64,000 bases of DNA, taken from assembly GCF_029269825.1 (NCBI RefSeq), contig NZ_JARJHU010000003.1, positions 348,475 to 412,474 of the forward strand. Reading direction: 5' to 3'. The stretch comes from Pedobacter sp. JY14-1. Its GTDB lineage: Bacteria; Bacteroidota; Bacteroidia; Sphingobacteriales; Sphingobacteriaceae. The position numbers were made by a program, and so were the translations under genes. Of this stretch, positions 17,108 through 25,452 are shown piece after piece; the first letter of the stretch is position 1, and every line of letters begins with the position of its first letter. Under the pieces are notes generated by a model. That model was not told the origin of the DNA, did no database searches, and was given only the letters and a program-made list of their open reading frames with translations.

Positions 17108-18997
17108 ATGTCAACTATATCATTACACGATACCCACAACCACGATGGCCATGATGATCATGGACATCACAAAGAGACGTTTTTTACAAAATACGTCTTT
17201 AGCCAGGATCATAAAATGATCGCGAAGCAGTTCCTGATAACTGGTATTATCATGGCTGTAATCGCAATGGGCTTGTCTATATTGTTCCGTATCCAGCTGG
17301 CCTGGCCGGACAAGAACTTCCCTTTGCTGGAGACTTTCCTCGGGAAATGGGCTGAGGGCGGCAGGATTAAGCCGGACTTCTTCCTGGCCCTGGTAACCAT
17401 CCACGGTACGATTATGGTATTCTTCGTACTGACTGCGGGCCTGAGCGGTACCTTCAGTAACCTGCTCATCCCATTGCAGCTGGGTGTAAGGGATATGGCT
17501 TCGCCTTTCCTGAACATGCTGTCTTACTGGTTCTTCTTCCTGGCCTGTGTGATCATGATGAGTTCGTTCTTTATCCAGACAGGTCCTGCGAGTGCGGGCT
17601 GGACGGTTTATCCGCCGTTATCCGCATTGCCTACTGCGATCAGTGGCTCCGGTCTGGGTATGACACTTTGGCTGATCAGTATGGTGCTTTTTGTCGCCTC
17701 TTCACTGATGGGTGGTATTAACTATGTAAGTACTGTGCTGAACATGCGTACAAAAGGTATGGACCTTTGGAAAATGCCTCTGACCATCTGGGCTTTCCTG
17801 CTGACTGCTATTCTCGGTATCCTTTCGTTCCCTGTACTGGTAGCGGGCGTGGTGTTGCTTGTATTTGACCGTAGCTTTGGCACCAGCTTTTATCTTTCTG
17901 ATATCGTAATGGGTACTCAGGTGCTTCCGAATGAAGGCGGTTCACCGATCCTTTGGCAACACTTGTTCTGGTTCCTGGGACACCCGGAAGTATATATTGT
18001 AATTATGCCTGCAATGGGTCTGTCTTCAGAGATTATGTCTGTAAACTCAAGGAAGCCCATATTTGGTTATCATGCGATGGTGTATTCGCTGATCGGCATA
18101 ACGATACTTTCGTTCATCGTTTGGGGACACCACATGTTTGTAACAGGTATGAACCCGTTGCTGGGTGGCGTGTTCATGATCACAACGCTGATCATCGCTG
18201 TTCCTTCAGCCGTAAAGACATTTAACTGGCTTGCTACCCTGTGGCGCGGTAATATCAGGTTTACACCGGGTATGCTGTTTGCAATTGGTATGGTTTCCTT
18301 CTTTATTTCAGGTGGTTTGACCGGTATATTCCTGGGTAACGCATCTTTGGACATCAATCTTCACGATACTTATTTTGTGGTTGCCCACTTCCACCTGGTA
18401 ATGGGTTCGGCTGCAATATTTGGTATGCTTGCAGGTGTTTACCACTGGTTTCCGAAGATGTTCGGCCGGATGATGAACCCCAAACTGGGTTACTTGCATT
18501 TCTGGCTGACCTTTATCGCTGCTTACCTGGTGTTCTTCCCGCTGCACTTCCTCGGACTGGATGGTGTACCGCGCCGTTATTATGCGTTCACTGAATTTGA
18601 GTTTATGCACAAATGGCTGACGGTTAACGTATTTGTTACCTGGTCTGCAATTCTGGGCGCGTTGGCACAGGTAGCGTTTCTATGGAACTTCTTCTCTTCG
18701 ATCTTTGTCGGAAAGCGTGCGCCGCAAAACCCATGGGAGGCAAATACGCTGGAGTGGACAACACCGGTGGAGCGCCTGCACGGCAACTGGCCCGGAGAAA
18801 TTCCTACAGTTTACCGTTGGCCGTATGATTACAGCAAGCCAGGTGCTGAAGAGGACTTTATTCCTCAGACTGTTCCTTTCTCTCAGACCATGAGTTCAAA
18901 CATGCCGCATGATTTTGAAGGAAATGCGGATGCAGAACGTATTCAGCGGGAATGGGAGGAGCACGAAGCTGCTGCAGCTAAATCAAGATTAGACTAA
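17108..18997 (+). CDS. coxA: Cytochrome c oxidase subunit I
   Basis: Catalytic subunit (629 residues, twelve or more membrane helices) that reduces oxygen at a heme a3-CuB site and pumps protons. Visible ligands: His in TIHGTIMVFFVLTAG for low-spin heme; GHPEVYIVIMP containing the CuB histidine and cross-linked tyrosine; the HH pair in WGHHMFVTGM; and the heme ligands in HDTYFVVAHFHLVMG. The Glu in GHPE marks the A-type family. The N-terminus is His-rich (HDTHNHDGHDDHGHH), a possible metal-binding tail. It is followed by a strong terminator. Confidence 0.97.
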   Translation: MSTISLHDTHNHDGHDDHGHHKETFFTKYVFSQDHKMIAKQFLITGIIMAVIAMGLSILFRIQLAWPDKNFPLLETFLGKWAEGGRIKPDFFLALVTIHGTIMVFFVLTAGLSGTFSNLLIPLQLGVRDMASPFLNMLSYWFFFLACVIMMSSFFIQTGPASAGWTVYPPLSALPTAISGSGLGMTLWLISMVLFVASSLMGGINYVSTVLNMRTKGMDLWKMPLTIWAFLLTAILGILSFPVLVAGVVLLVFDRSFGTSFYLSDIVMGTQVLPNEGGSPILWQHLFWFLGHPEVYIVIMPAMGLSSEIMSVNSRKPIFGYHAMVYSLIGITILSFIVWGHHMFVTGMNPLLGGVFMITTLIIAVPSAVKTFNWLATLWRGNIRFTPGMLFAIGMVSFFISGGLTGIFLGNASLDINLHDTYFVVAHFHLVMGSAAIFGMLAGVYHWFPKMFGRMMNPKLGYLHFWLTFIAAYLVFFPLHFLGLDGVPRRYYAFTEFEFMHKWLTVNVFVTWSAILGALAQVAFLWNFFSSIFVGKRAPQNPWEANTLEWTTPVERLHGNWPGEIPTVYRWPYDYSKPGAEEDFIPQTVPFSQTMSSNMPHDFEGNADAERIQREWEEHEAAAAKSRLD

Positions 18998-19018
18998 ACT
19001 TATTAGTTAACTTATTAT

Positions 19019-19064
19019 GGGGTATCTGCAGTAGGTCAATACTTACAACAGATACCCCGTTTTT
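19019..19064 (+). terminator. Strong intrinsic terminator after coxA
   Basis: GGGGTATCTG (19019-19028) pairs perfectly with CAGATACCCC (19049-19058) and is followed by GTTTTT. It ends the act-cox transcription unit 21 bases after the coxA stop and 27 bases before the heme A synthase gene, so the latter needs its own promoter or read-through. Confidence 0.85.
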
Positions 19065-19090
19065 ATAAAGATAATAAAGGACGGATATAC

Positions 19091-20158
19091 ATGCTTTCCA
19101 GGGCTGAAAGGAGATTCATCAGGTTGAACCTGATCACGATAGTGGTAACGCTATTGGTAGTGCTCGCCGGGGGTGTGGTGCGGAGTACCGGATCCGGAAT
19201 GGGCTGTCCGGACTGGCCGAAATGTTTCGGGCAATATATACCACCTACTTCCGTGAACCAGCTTCCCCGTGATTACCAGGAGAAATTTGTGGAGCAACGG
19301 GTCGCTAAGAACGAACGTTTTGCGAAGACGCTTGACAGAATGGGCAGGTCGCATCTTGCAGAGGAGATTCGCCGGGACCAGTCTATCCGTGAACCCGAGG
19401 TTTTTAATGCGGCAAAGACCTGGACGGAATATGTGAACCGGCTGGTAGGGGCTTTAACCGGTCTCTTAATGCTGACCCTGGCGATAATGTCGCTTACCTA
19501 CAGGCGGCTGGCTACGCGCATCACGGTGCTGAGCATAGTGAATATCTTTGTGGTCGGTTATCAGGCCTGGTTGGGTTCCATCGTGGTTTCGACCAACCTT
19601 CTGGCCTGGATAGTGACTGTACATATGCTGCTGGCGCTGGTTATCCTGGCTATACAGGTCTATACTTACAATTACGCACAGCGTCTTCACCGTGAGCCTA
19701 CCGTAGTGATGGCAAGGGTGGGTTGGCCGAAATCCCTGTTGCTGGTAGCGATCGTCATCAGTATCGTGCAGATCGTGCTGGGTACCGAAGTCAGGGAAGG
19801 TGTAGACGAGGTATCCAGGAATATGGCGTATTCCGGTCGTGAAAGCTGGCTGAAAGAAGTGGGAGCGGTGTTCCACTATCACCGTGATCTGGCCATTGCC
19901 GTACTTATTGTGAATATCATCATTTACAAGATGGTGAAGGACCGGTTCAGCGGAAAAGCAGTCGAACTGAATGTTGCAAACGGCATTGCCATAACGTTGA
20001 TTATACAGATTGTAAGTGGTGTGGTGCTCGCTAAGCTGGCGCTGCCTCCTTATGCACAGGGAATACACATCCTTTTCAGTACGGTATTGTTTACTTTGCA
20101 ATATTATTTGTATCTGCTGGTCTACAGGACCCGTACATACCAACAAAATATCAGTTAG
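19091..20158 (+). CDS. ctaA: Heme A synthase (COX15/CtaA)
   Basis: Converts heme O to heme A by oxidising the C8 methyl group; inner membrane. The 355 residues contain about eight hydrophobic helices and family hallmarks: the first-helix block VVLAGGVVRSTGSGMGCPDWPKC with the Cys pair region, YVNRLVGALTGLL, and QIVLGTEVREGVDE. Histidine heme ligands occur in TVHMLLAL, HYHRDLA and GIHILFS. It is longer than the roughly 300-residue Bacillus form because of an inserted charged loop after the first helix (residues about 50-105). Followed after 3 bases by ctaB. Confidence 0.93.
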   Translation: MLSRAERRFIRLNLITIVVTLLVVLAGGVVRSTGSGMGCPDWPKCFGQYIPPTSVNQLPRDYQEKFVEQRVAKNERFAKTLDRMGRSHLAEEIRRDQSIREPEVFNAAKTWTEYVNRLVGALTGLLMLTLAIMSLTYRRLATRITVLSIVNIFVVGYQAWLGSIVVSTNLLAWIVTVHMLLALVILAIQVYTYNYAQRLHREPTVVMARVGWPKSLLLVAIVISIVQIVLGTEVREGVDEVSRNMAYSGRESWLKEVGAVFHYHRDLAIAVLIVNIIIYKMVKDRFSGKAVELNVANGIAITLIIQIVSGVVLAKLALPPYAQGIHILFSTVLFTLQYYLYLLVYRTRTYQQNIS

Positions 20159-20161
20159 GAT

Positions 20162-21043
20162 TTGAAACAGTTTTTTAAAGATTTCTCCAAGCTCATTAAG
20201 TTCCGCCTGACTTTCCTGGTGGTATTTTCGGCATCGATCACATTCCTGATCGGTTCCAAGGTTGCTGTGGGAGGAGGCGAAGCGCCGGGTATAGACTGGA
20301 TGAACTGGCTGATACTGATCGCGGGTGGCTTCCTGGTGACTTCGGCGGCTAATTGCTTTAACGAGGTCATCGAAGTGGACCTGGACAAACTGATGAGCAG
20401 AACAAAGGACAGGCCGATGCCTGCCGGGCATATGACTACAGGACAGGGGCTGGTCTCTGGTCTAGTCATGGGTATGCTGGGTACCTGGCTGCTTGGCCGT
20501 CTGAACATTGAGACTGGATTGTTGTCCGTTTTCTCCATATTTCTGTATGCTTTTGCTTATACGCCATTGAAACGTAAGTCGCCGGTTGCGGTATTTGTTG
20601 GAGCGATACCCGGGGCACTACCCCCGCTGATCGGTTATGTCGCCGCCCATGGAAAGATCGATAAGATTGCCGTGATCTTATTTCTGGTCCAGTTTGTCTG
20701 GCAGTTTCCGCATTTCTGGTCCATTGCCTGGGTATTGGACGATGATTACAAAAAGGCAGGGTTCCGTCTGCTGCCGACTACGCACAGGGACAAGGTAAGC
20801 GCTTTCATTACGCTGCTCAGTACACTGATACTGATACCTGTGAGCCTGTTGCCGACATTTTACGGGTTCGGTGGTTATTTCATTGCCGGGGTTTCTCTTG
20901 TGGCGGGGCTTATCTTTGCCTGGCTGGCCTTCAGGATGTGGCGCGATATGGAACTGGGTGATGCAAGGAAAGTAATGTTCTGCTCCTTTTTTTATTTGCC
21001 GGTGGTGCAGTTGGTTTTATTGTTTGATTTTATAACTAAATAA
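20162..21043 (+). CDS. ctaB: Protoheme IX farnesyltransferase (heme O synthase), TTG start
   Basis: Attaches a farnesyl group to heme B to make heme O, substrate of CtaA. The UbiA-type aspartate motif is clear: NCFNEVIEVDLDKLMSRTKDR near residues 62-82; the second, cytoplasmic loop region WVLDDDYKKAGFRLLP follows near 195. Translation probably starts at TTG 20162 with TTAGGA just upstream; no ATG occurs before residue 40, inside the first helix region, so TTG gives the only full-length 293-residue enzyme. Its TAA is followed directly by the next ATG. Confidence 0.93.
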   Translation: MKQFFKDFSKLIKFRLTFLVVFSASITFLIGSKVAVGGGEAPGIDWMNWLILIAGGFLVTSAANCFNEVIEVDLDKLMSRTKDRPMPAGHMTTGQGLVSGLVMGMLGTWLLGRLNIETGLLSVFSIFLYAFAYTPLKRKSPVAVFVGAIPGALPPLIGYVAAHGKIDKIAVILFLVQFVWQFPHFWSIAWVLDDDYKKAGFRLLPTTHRDKVSAFITLLSTLILIPVSLLPTFYGFGGYFIAGVSLVAGLIFAWLAFRMWRDMELGDARKVMFCSFFYLPVVQLVLLFDFITK

Positions 21044-21634
21044 ATGGTATATACATTGGATAAAAAAAATCTGAAGGATAATGCTCAGCCTGACCTTAAA
21101 CCGAAAAAGTTTGTTGTCTGGTTATTTGTGGTCTCGTCGCTGATCATGTTCGGAGGATGGACGAGTTATTATATTGTATTTTCAGCGGCCAAAGGTAAGG
21201 GACATGGCCTGGTGCTGCCTGATCTTTTCATGTACAGCACCGCGGTGCTGCTGTTGAGCAGCCTGTTTTTGTTCCTGGCTTCCAGGGCACTGAAGGGCGG
21301 CGATATCAGTCGTCAGCGGATTTTCCTGTTTGTGACACTTGCACTTGGCTTAGTGTTCGGTTATCTGCAGGTTTCGGCATGGGGCAGTATGGTGAGGACG
21401 GGAGCGTTCTTTTCCAATAACAACGCAGCGATCTCGATGATCTATGTGGTATCGGGGGTTCACCTGCTGCACATTGTAGCGGGTCTCTGCCTGGTGCTTA
21501 GTGCGCTGGTGGGCAGCTATCTGAACATTTCTTTTGAGCGGAGGAAGTTCCGTATGGATATCGCCGGTATATTCTGGCATTTTATAGATATATTATGGAT
21601 ATATCTCTATGTTTTTTTACTTTTGAACAGTTAG
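21044..21634 (+). CDS. Heme-copper oxidase subunit III, first copy
   Basis: A 196-residue, five-helix membrane protein of the cytochrome c oxidase subunit III family. Typical features are the SGVHLLHIVAGLCLVL helix and the end segment GIFWHFIDILWIYLYVFLLL. It lacks the two extra N-terminal helices of mitochondrial-type subunit III, as usual in caa3-type oxidases. Starts immediately after the ctaB stop codon and lies upstream of a second subunit III gene with which it probably forms the same complex. No cofactor is bound by this subunit. Confidence 0.9.
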   Translation: MVYTLDKKNLKDNAQPDLKPKKFVVWLFVVSSLIMFGGWTSYYIVFSAAKGKGHGLVLPDLFMYSTAVLLLSSLFLFLASRALKGGDISRQRIFLFVTLALGLVFGYLQVSAWGSMVRTGAFFSNNNAAISMIYVVSGVHLLHIVAGLCLVLSALVGSYLNISFERRKFRMDIAGIFWHFIDILWIYLYVFLLLNS

Positions 21635-21664
21635 ATTTTTTAACAAACCATTACTATTTACAAG

Positions 21665-22372
21665 ATGAGTTCACTAACACAATTAGATCAGGTAAAAACT
21701 ACCCCATGGGCGGGAGGCCGCTCACCATGGTCAGTAGAATATGGTAAGATCATGATGTGGTTTTTCCTGGTTTCTGATGCATTTACTTTTTCTTCGTTAC
21801 TGATTTACTACGGAGCGCAGCGCTTCAGTAAGTTTACCTGGCCGGCACCTGATAAGGTATTTCAATCCATTCCTGGTGTTATGGACCACGGAGCCCCCCT
21901 GGTATTCGTAGGTATTATGACCTTTATCCTGATCATGAGTTCGGTAACGATGGTACTTGCAGTGGAGGCCGGGCACAGGCGCTCTAAAAAGGAAGTGATC
22001 GGCTGGATGGTAGCTACGATCATCGGAGGTCTGATGTTCCTGGGCTGTCAGGCGATTGAGTGGACTCACCTGCACCATGACGGTTTCTGGTGGGGAGAGA
22101 TCCCTTCTGCGGAGCATCTGAAGGAGTTCTTTAACGGGCCGGTATCTCTGGTAGCCGCGCAGCAGTTTGCGAACCTGTTCTTCACCATTACTGGTTTCCA
22201 CGGTTTCCACGTGTTCAGTGGTGTGGTGATCAATATCATTATCCTTTGCATGACCATTAACGGAACCTTCGAGAGAAGGGGACATTATCTGATGGTTGAA
22301 AAGGTAGGTCTGTACTGGCACTTTGTTGATCTGGTATGGGTATTTGTATTTACCTTCTTTTACCTGGTTTAA
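21665..22372 (+). CDS. coxC: Cytochrome c oxidase subunit III, second copy
   Basis: A 235-residue subunit III with a longer periplasmic loop (WTHLHHDGFWWGEIPSAEHLK) than its neighbour. The helix TGFHGFHVFSGVVINIIIL and C-terminal GLYWHFVDLVWVFVFTFFYLV are strong family matches. Of the two copies this is the closer to standard oxidase subunit III. It lies in a run of oxidase genes on one strand (ctaB, subunit III twice, subunit IV). Confidence 0.93.
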   Translation: MSSLTQLDQVKTTPWAGGRSPWSVEYGKIMMWFFLVSDAFTFSSLLIYYGAQRFSKFTWPAPDKVFQSIPGVMDHGAPLVFVGIMTFILIMSSVTMVLAVEAGHRRSKKEVIGWMVATIIGGLMFLGCQAIEWTHLHHDGFWWGEIPSAEHLKEFFNGPVSLVAAQQFANLFFTITGFHGFHVFSGVVINIIILCMTINGTFERRGHYLMVEKVGLYWHFVDLVWVFVFTFFYLV

Positions 22373-22396
22373 TTATAATTCTTTAAAAATATTACC

Positions 22397-22753
22397 ATGT
22401 CTGAACATCACGTACATACTGAAGAAGCTCACGGTCACGATGACCATGCAGGACTTTCAAAAGGAAAGATCTGGCAGGTTTTCGGCATCCTGTTGCTGAT
22501 CACCGTTATTGAATTTATCATTGCGCTTTGGGTAATCCCTCACGGGTATCTTACCCAGAAAGTAGGTAATTATTTCTATATCGTGCTGACTTTATTCAAG
22601 GCCTACTACATCGTGGCTTATTTCATGCACCTTAAATTTGAAAAAACAGGCTTTCAGCTTGCAGTGACCTTAGGTTTCATATTCATTATCTATTTCATTG
22701 TGCTGATGATGATTGAAGGCGGATACCTGCACCTGCACATGCCTGTTATTTAA
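22397..22753 (+). CDS. Cytochrome c oxidase subunit IV (prokaryotic, CtaF-like)
   Basis: A 118-residue membrane protein with a histidine-rich N-terminus (MSEHHVHTEEAHGHDDH) and three hydrophobic helices (about 29-50, 58-78 and 86-108). It matches the small subunit IV of caa3/bo3-type oxidases, which assists CuB loading and complex stability. The helix YIVAYFMHLKFEK is typical. Its stop codon overlaps the ATG of the following SCO-like gene by one base, indicating coupled translation. Confidence 0.88.
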   Translation: MSEHHVHTEEAHGHDDHAGLSKGKIWQVFGILLLITVIEFIIALWVIPHGYLTQKVGNYFYIVLTLFKAYYIVAYFMHLKFEKTGFQLAVTLGFIFIIYFIVLMMIEGGYLHLHMPVI

Positions 22754-23469
22754 TGAAGCCTGTTTCTTTTAAAAAAATACTGATCCTGGTCACCATTTTA
22801 GCGGTACCAGGATTTTTATATTATCTGCTCCAGGAAAAGGGCAAGAACCGTTACAAGCCGCTGCCCTATTTCGGGCCAAAGGTCATCGCGCAAACTTTTC
22901 ATTCGGTAATGGGAAAAAAGGTCCGCGATACCATTTACCATGAGGTGAAGGACCTTTCCGGTATCAACCAGCATGGGGATTCGGTAAACTGGGATGCCTA
23001 TAAGGGGAAAGTGGTCGTATTTGGCTTGTTTTACTCGAAGGCGAAGACAAAGGGTGTGGAATTTGCGATGAAGGCGATGCGTGCGTTCGATGTTACTTAT
23101 GCGACTAACGAACGGGTACATTTTGTAAGCCTGAGCATGGACCCGGAAGCGGATACACCTGCTGTATTGGCTAAATATGCAGATCACCTCCATGCAAAGG
23201 CCGGTAAATGGGATCTGGTTACAGGCGACAGCACGCAGATCTTCGACTTTATTAATAAGCAATTGCAGGTGGATGCGCACCGTATACCAGGTATTGGCCA
23301 GGGAACACCCGTAAGTTATACCTATAGTAATTTATTTGTGCTGGTTGATCCTCAGCACCACATCCGGGGCTATTATGAAGCAACTAATCAGGAGGCACTT
23401 TCCAAGCTGGACGATGAAATCAAGGTACTGATTGCAGAGATACTGCGTAATACCGAAGACGGCAGATAG
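22753..23469 (+). CDS. SCO-like thioredoxin-fold protein lacking all cysteines
   Basis: A 238-residue, N-terminally anchored periplasmic protein with the SCO1/SenC fold: GKVVVFGLFYS at the start of the thioredoxin core, FVSLSMDPEADTPAVLAKYADHL, and NLFVLVDPQHHIRGYYEA. True SCO proteins deliver copper to CuA with a CxxxC pair and a distal His. Here the aligned positions are Ala97 and Gly101, the distal His position is Tyr190, and the whole chain contains no cysteine. Copper transfer by the known mechanism is therefore not possible. Context in an oxidase assembly operon still points to a role in oxidase biogenesis, perhaps structural. Confidence 0.8.
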   Translation: MKPVSFKKILILVTILAVPGFLYYLLQEKGKNRYKPLPYFGPKVIAQTFHSVMGKKVRDTIYHEVKDLSGINQHGDSVNWDAYKGKVVVFGLFYSKAKTKGVEFAMKAMRAFDVTYATNERVHFVSLSMDPEADTPAVLAKYADHLHAKAGKWDLVTGDSTQIFDFINKQLQVDAHRIPGIGQGTPVSYTYSNLFVLVDPQHHIRGYYEATNQEALSKLDDEIKVLIAEILRNTEDGR

Positions 23470-23485
23470 TAAATAAATAAGAAAA

Positions 23486-24058
23486 ATGAAATTTAACGAC
23501 AGGTTCTTTATCCGGTTAATCTGGATCTTAACAGCAGTGGTACTGCTGGTGGTAATCGCCTTAAAACTTGTACCCCCACCTCAGTATAAACCGGGGTTTA
23601 TTTACCTGCTGCCACATATTATCGGCGGGATCAATGCGACTTGCTCAATCCTGTTGCTGGTGTCGCTGTTCTTTATCAAAAGAAGGCAGATTCAGGCACA
23701 TAAGGTGACCAATGTGATTACATTTGTGCTTTCTGCGTTGTTCCTTGTATTTTATATTGTTTTCCATCTTTATGAAAAGGACACCAAATTTGGTGATATA
23801 GACCATAACGGGGTGCTGTCTGCAGCTGAATTGGCGGCAGTGGGCGGTTTGCGCTATATCTATTTCTTTATCCTGGCCACTCACATTATCCTTGCGGTAG
23901 TTGTGCTGCCGCTGATCCTGATCAGTTTTCTGAGGGGATTCAGCATGCAGGTTGAGCGGCACCGGAAGATCGTTCGCTGGGCATACCCCGTGTGGCTGTA
24001 TGTAGCGGTAACAGGTGTAGTGGTGTATGTAATGATATCGCCCTATTATAATTTTTAA
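23486..24058 (+). CDS. DUF420 membrane protein (CtaM-like oxidase assembly factor)
   Basis: A 190-residue membrane protein with five helices matching DUF420. The relative CtaM is needed for aa3/caa3 oxidase maturation in Firmicutes. Conserved helix-borne histidines appear in LLPHIIGGINATCSILLL, QAHKVTNVITFVLSALFLVFYIVFHLYEKD, THIILAVVVLPL and ERHRKIVRWAYPVWLYVAVTGVVVYVM, the usual DUF420 pattern. It follows the SCO-like gene after 16 bases. Confidence 0.88.
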   Translation: MKFNDRFFIRLIWILTAVVLLVVIALKLVPPPQYKPGFIYLLPHIIGGINATCSILLLVSLFFIKRRQIQAHKVTNVITFVLSALFLVFYIVFHLYEKDTKFGDIDHNGVLSAAELAAVGGLRYIYFFILATHIILAVVVLPLILISFLRGFSMQVERHRKIVRWAYPVWLYVAVTGVVVYVMISPYYNF

Positions 24059-24093
24059 GGCATTGGACGAAAGGCTTTTGCATTGATTTTCCC

Positions 24094-24101
24094 TATATTT
24101 G
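24094..24101 (+). promoter_or_regulatory. Possible -7 box before the small membrane protein gene
   Basis: TATATTTG fits TAnnTTTG and ends 4 bases before the ATG at 24106, which would make the message nearly leaderless. The nearest TTTG upstream (24077-24080) leaves only a 13-base spacer, shorter than usual, so the call is weak. Confidence 0.3.
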
Positions 24102-24105
24102 TGAA

Positions 24106-24360
24106 ATGAAGAGGATAGTATATATCGTGATGTTGGTGTTGCTGCTGGCGGGTTCGCAGATCAGTCCGGTCAGTGCGCAATGTTCCATGTGTACGGTTAA
24201 TGCAGAGCAAAGTGTTAAAAATGGCAACACCCAGGGAAAAGGCCTGAACTCAGGTATTCTTTACCTGCTGGCCATACCTTACCTGATGATTACAGGAGTA
24301 GGTGTCCTCTGGTACCTTAAATACCGAAAAAAGACTGTCCGGTATGCCGAAAACAGCTAA
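24106..24360 (+). CDS. Small membrane protein with CSMC motif, oxidase-operon associated
   Basis: An 84-residue protein I cannot assign to a named family. It has a signal peptide (MKRIVYIVMLVLLLAGSQ, cleavage near SAQ-C) followed at once by CSMCTVNAEQSV, a short Asn/Gly linker, one transmembrane helix (about 50-70) and a basic tail. The mature N-terminus would be periplasmic with a CxxC pair, suited to metal or redox binding. Located between DUF420 and DUF983 in the oxidase assembly region; its end overlaps the DUF983 start by 17 bases. Role in cofactor insertion is inference from context only. Confidence 0.65.
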   Translation: MKRIVYIVMLVLLLAGSQISPVSAQCSMCTVNAEQSVKNGNTQGKGLNSGILYLLAIPYLMITGVGVLWYLKYRKKTVRYAENS

Positions 24361-24742
24361 GTTCAGGGCCATTGTCCAGGCAAAGTGCCCGCATTGCCGC
24401 CGCGGTGATATTTTTACAGGTACACTCTATGGCTTTGATGTACAGCGTACAAAGGAAAACTGTGATCATTGCGGCCAGCGGTTTGAGATTGAACCCGGAT
24501 ATTTTTATGCAGCGATGTATGTGAGTTATGCAATGAACGTGGCGGAAATGCTTACGGTAGGAATCGCTACTTATGTGTTTTCAGGAGGTAACCTTGAATT
24601 TGAATCGCTGTGGCTTTACCTGCTGGTGATTTTTACCGGCTGTTTACTTTTGGCCCCTATTAATTATCGTTATTCACGGGTGATTTTGCTACATTGGCTC
24701 TCGCCAAAGATCAAATATGATCCTGAATATGATAAGCCATGA
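24344..24742 (+). CDS. DUF983 family membrane protein
   Basis: About 132 residues. ATG at 24344 (MPKTAKFRAIVQ) is preferred over a GTG 14 codons upstream because it places the conserved CPHCRRGDIFTG near the N-terminus, as in the family. A second zinc-ribbon-like pair is CDHCGQRFEIEPG, then YFYAAMYVSYAMN and two hydrophobic helices. DUF983 genes commonly accompany oxidase assembly genes in Alphaproteobacteria and Bacteroidota. It overlaps both neighbours (17 bases upstream, 4 downstream). Confidence 0.85.
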   Translation: MPKTAKFRAIVQAKCPHCRRGDIFTGTLYGFDVQRTKENCDHCGQRFEIEPGYFYAAMYVSYAMNVAEMLTVGIATYVFSGGNLEFESLWLYLLVIFTGCLLLAPINYRYSRVILLHWLSPKIKYDPEYDKP

Positions 24743-25395
24743 TCCAGAAAGATACCTTAACTTTTCTTAATGACGTAGCCGTCAACAATAATCGTGAATG
24801 GTTTGCTGAGCATAAGGAGCGCTACGAAGCTGCAAGGGAGGATATGCTGGCCTTCATTGATCAGCTCATCCCGGAGCTTTCAGCGATAGATCCTGCCTTC
24901 CCTGCCGATATTTCTGCCAAACGCTGTCTTATGAGGATTTACAGGGACATCAGGTTCAGCAAGAATAAAGATCCCTACAAGACTAATTTCGGGACTTCGT
25001 TCCGTATGAAAGGAGTGTCCGAACCGGAATATTACCTGCATGTGCAACCGGGAAAGAGTTTTCTTGCCGCAGGTTTCTGGATGCCTGAGGCAGATATCCT
25101 TAAGAAGATCCGCGAGGAGATCGATTATAATACTTCGGAATTTGAAGCCATTGTTGGTGCCAGGGAATTTGGAAGCCTGTTCAAACTTAGTGAAGAAGAT
25201 AAACTGAAGAAGGCGCCGAAGGGCTATGAGCATGACCATCCCGCCATTGAACTGCTTAAGCTGAAAAGTTACATTGCCATTTGTCCCTTAAGGGATGAGG
25301 AGTTGCTGAAAAAGGATATCGTGAAAAAGTTGAAAACTGCCTTTAGTGCGGTTTATCCCTTTGTCTTATTTTTGAGGAATGCTGTAGCGCAATGA
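24739..25395 (+). CDS. DUF2461 domain protein
   Basis: A 218-residue soluble protein matching the DUF2461 family throughout: TLTFLNDVAVNNNREWFAEHKERY at the start, RIYRDIRFSKNKDPYKTNFG in the middle and PGKSFLAAGFWMPEADILKKIR. The family's function is unknown. It overlaps the DUF983 stop by 4 bases (ATGA), so it is probably expressed with the oxidase assembly genes although no functional link is known. The last 20 residues (FVLFLRNAVAQ) are hydrophobic and could be somewhat divergent from the family. Confidence 0.85.
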   Translation: MIQKDTLTFLNDVAVNNNREWFAEHKERYEAAREDMLAFIDQLIPELSAIDPAFPADISAKRCLMRIYRDIRFSKNKDPYKTNFGTSFRMKGVSEPEYYLHVQPGKSFLAAGFWMPEADILKKIREEIDYNTSEFEAIVGAREFGSLFKLSEEDKLKKAPKGYEHDHPAIELLKLKSYIAICPLRDEELLKKDIVKKLKTAFSAVYPFVLFLRNAVAQ

Positions 25396-25452
25396 AGGGC
25401 TGCCTGAAGGCTCAGGCTGATTACGATTACACACAATGACCTATATACACGG

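Noticed and set aside
19466..20431. Long open frame of 321 codons on the reverse strand
   Set aside because: It lies opposite the clear ctaA and ctaB genes, has a His/Gln/Arg-rich composition with no hydrophobic core, and matches no family I know.
24302..24343. GTG start extending the DUF983 protein by 14 residues
   Set aside because: The added residues are not family-like and lie within the previous gene; the ATG at 24344 fits better.
25402..25417. Inverted repeat GCCTGA-AGGC-TCAGGC between the DUF2461 and OmpA genes
   Set aside because: Only a 6-bp stem and no T-run, so not called as a terminator; may be chance.
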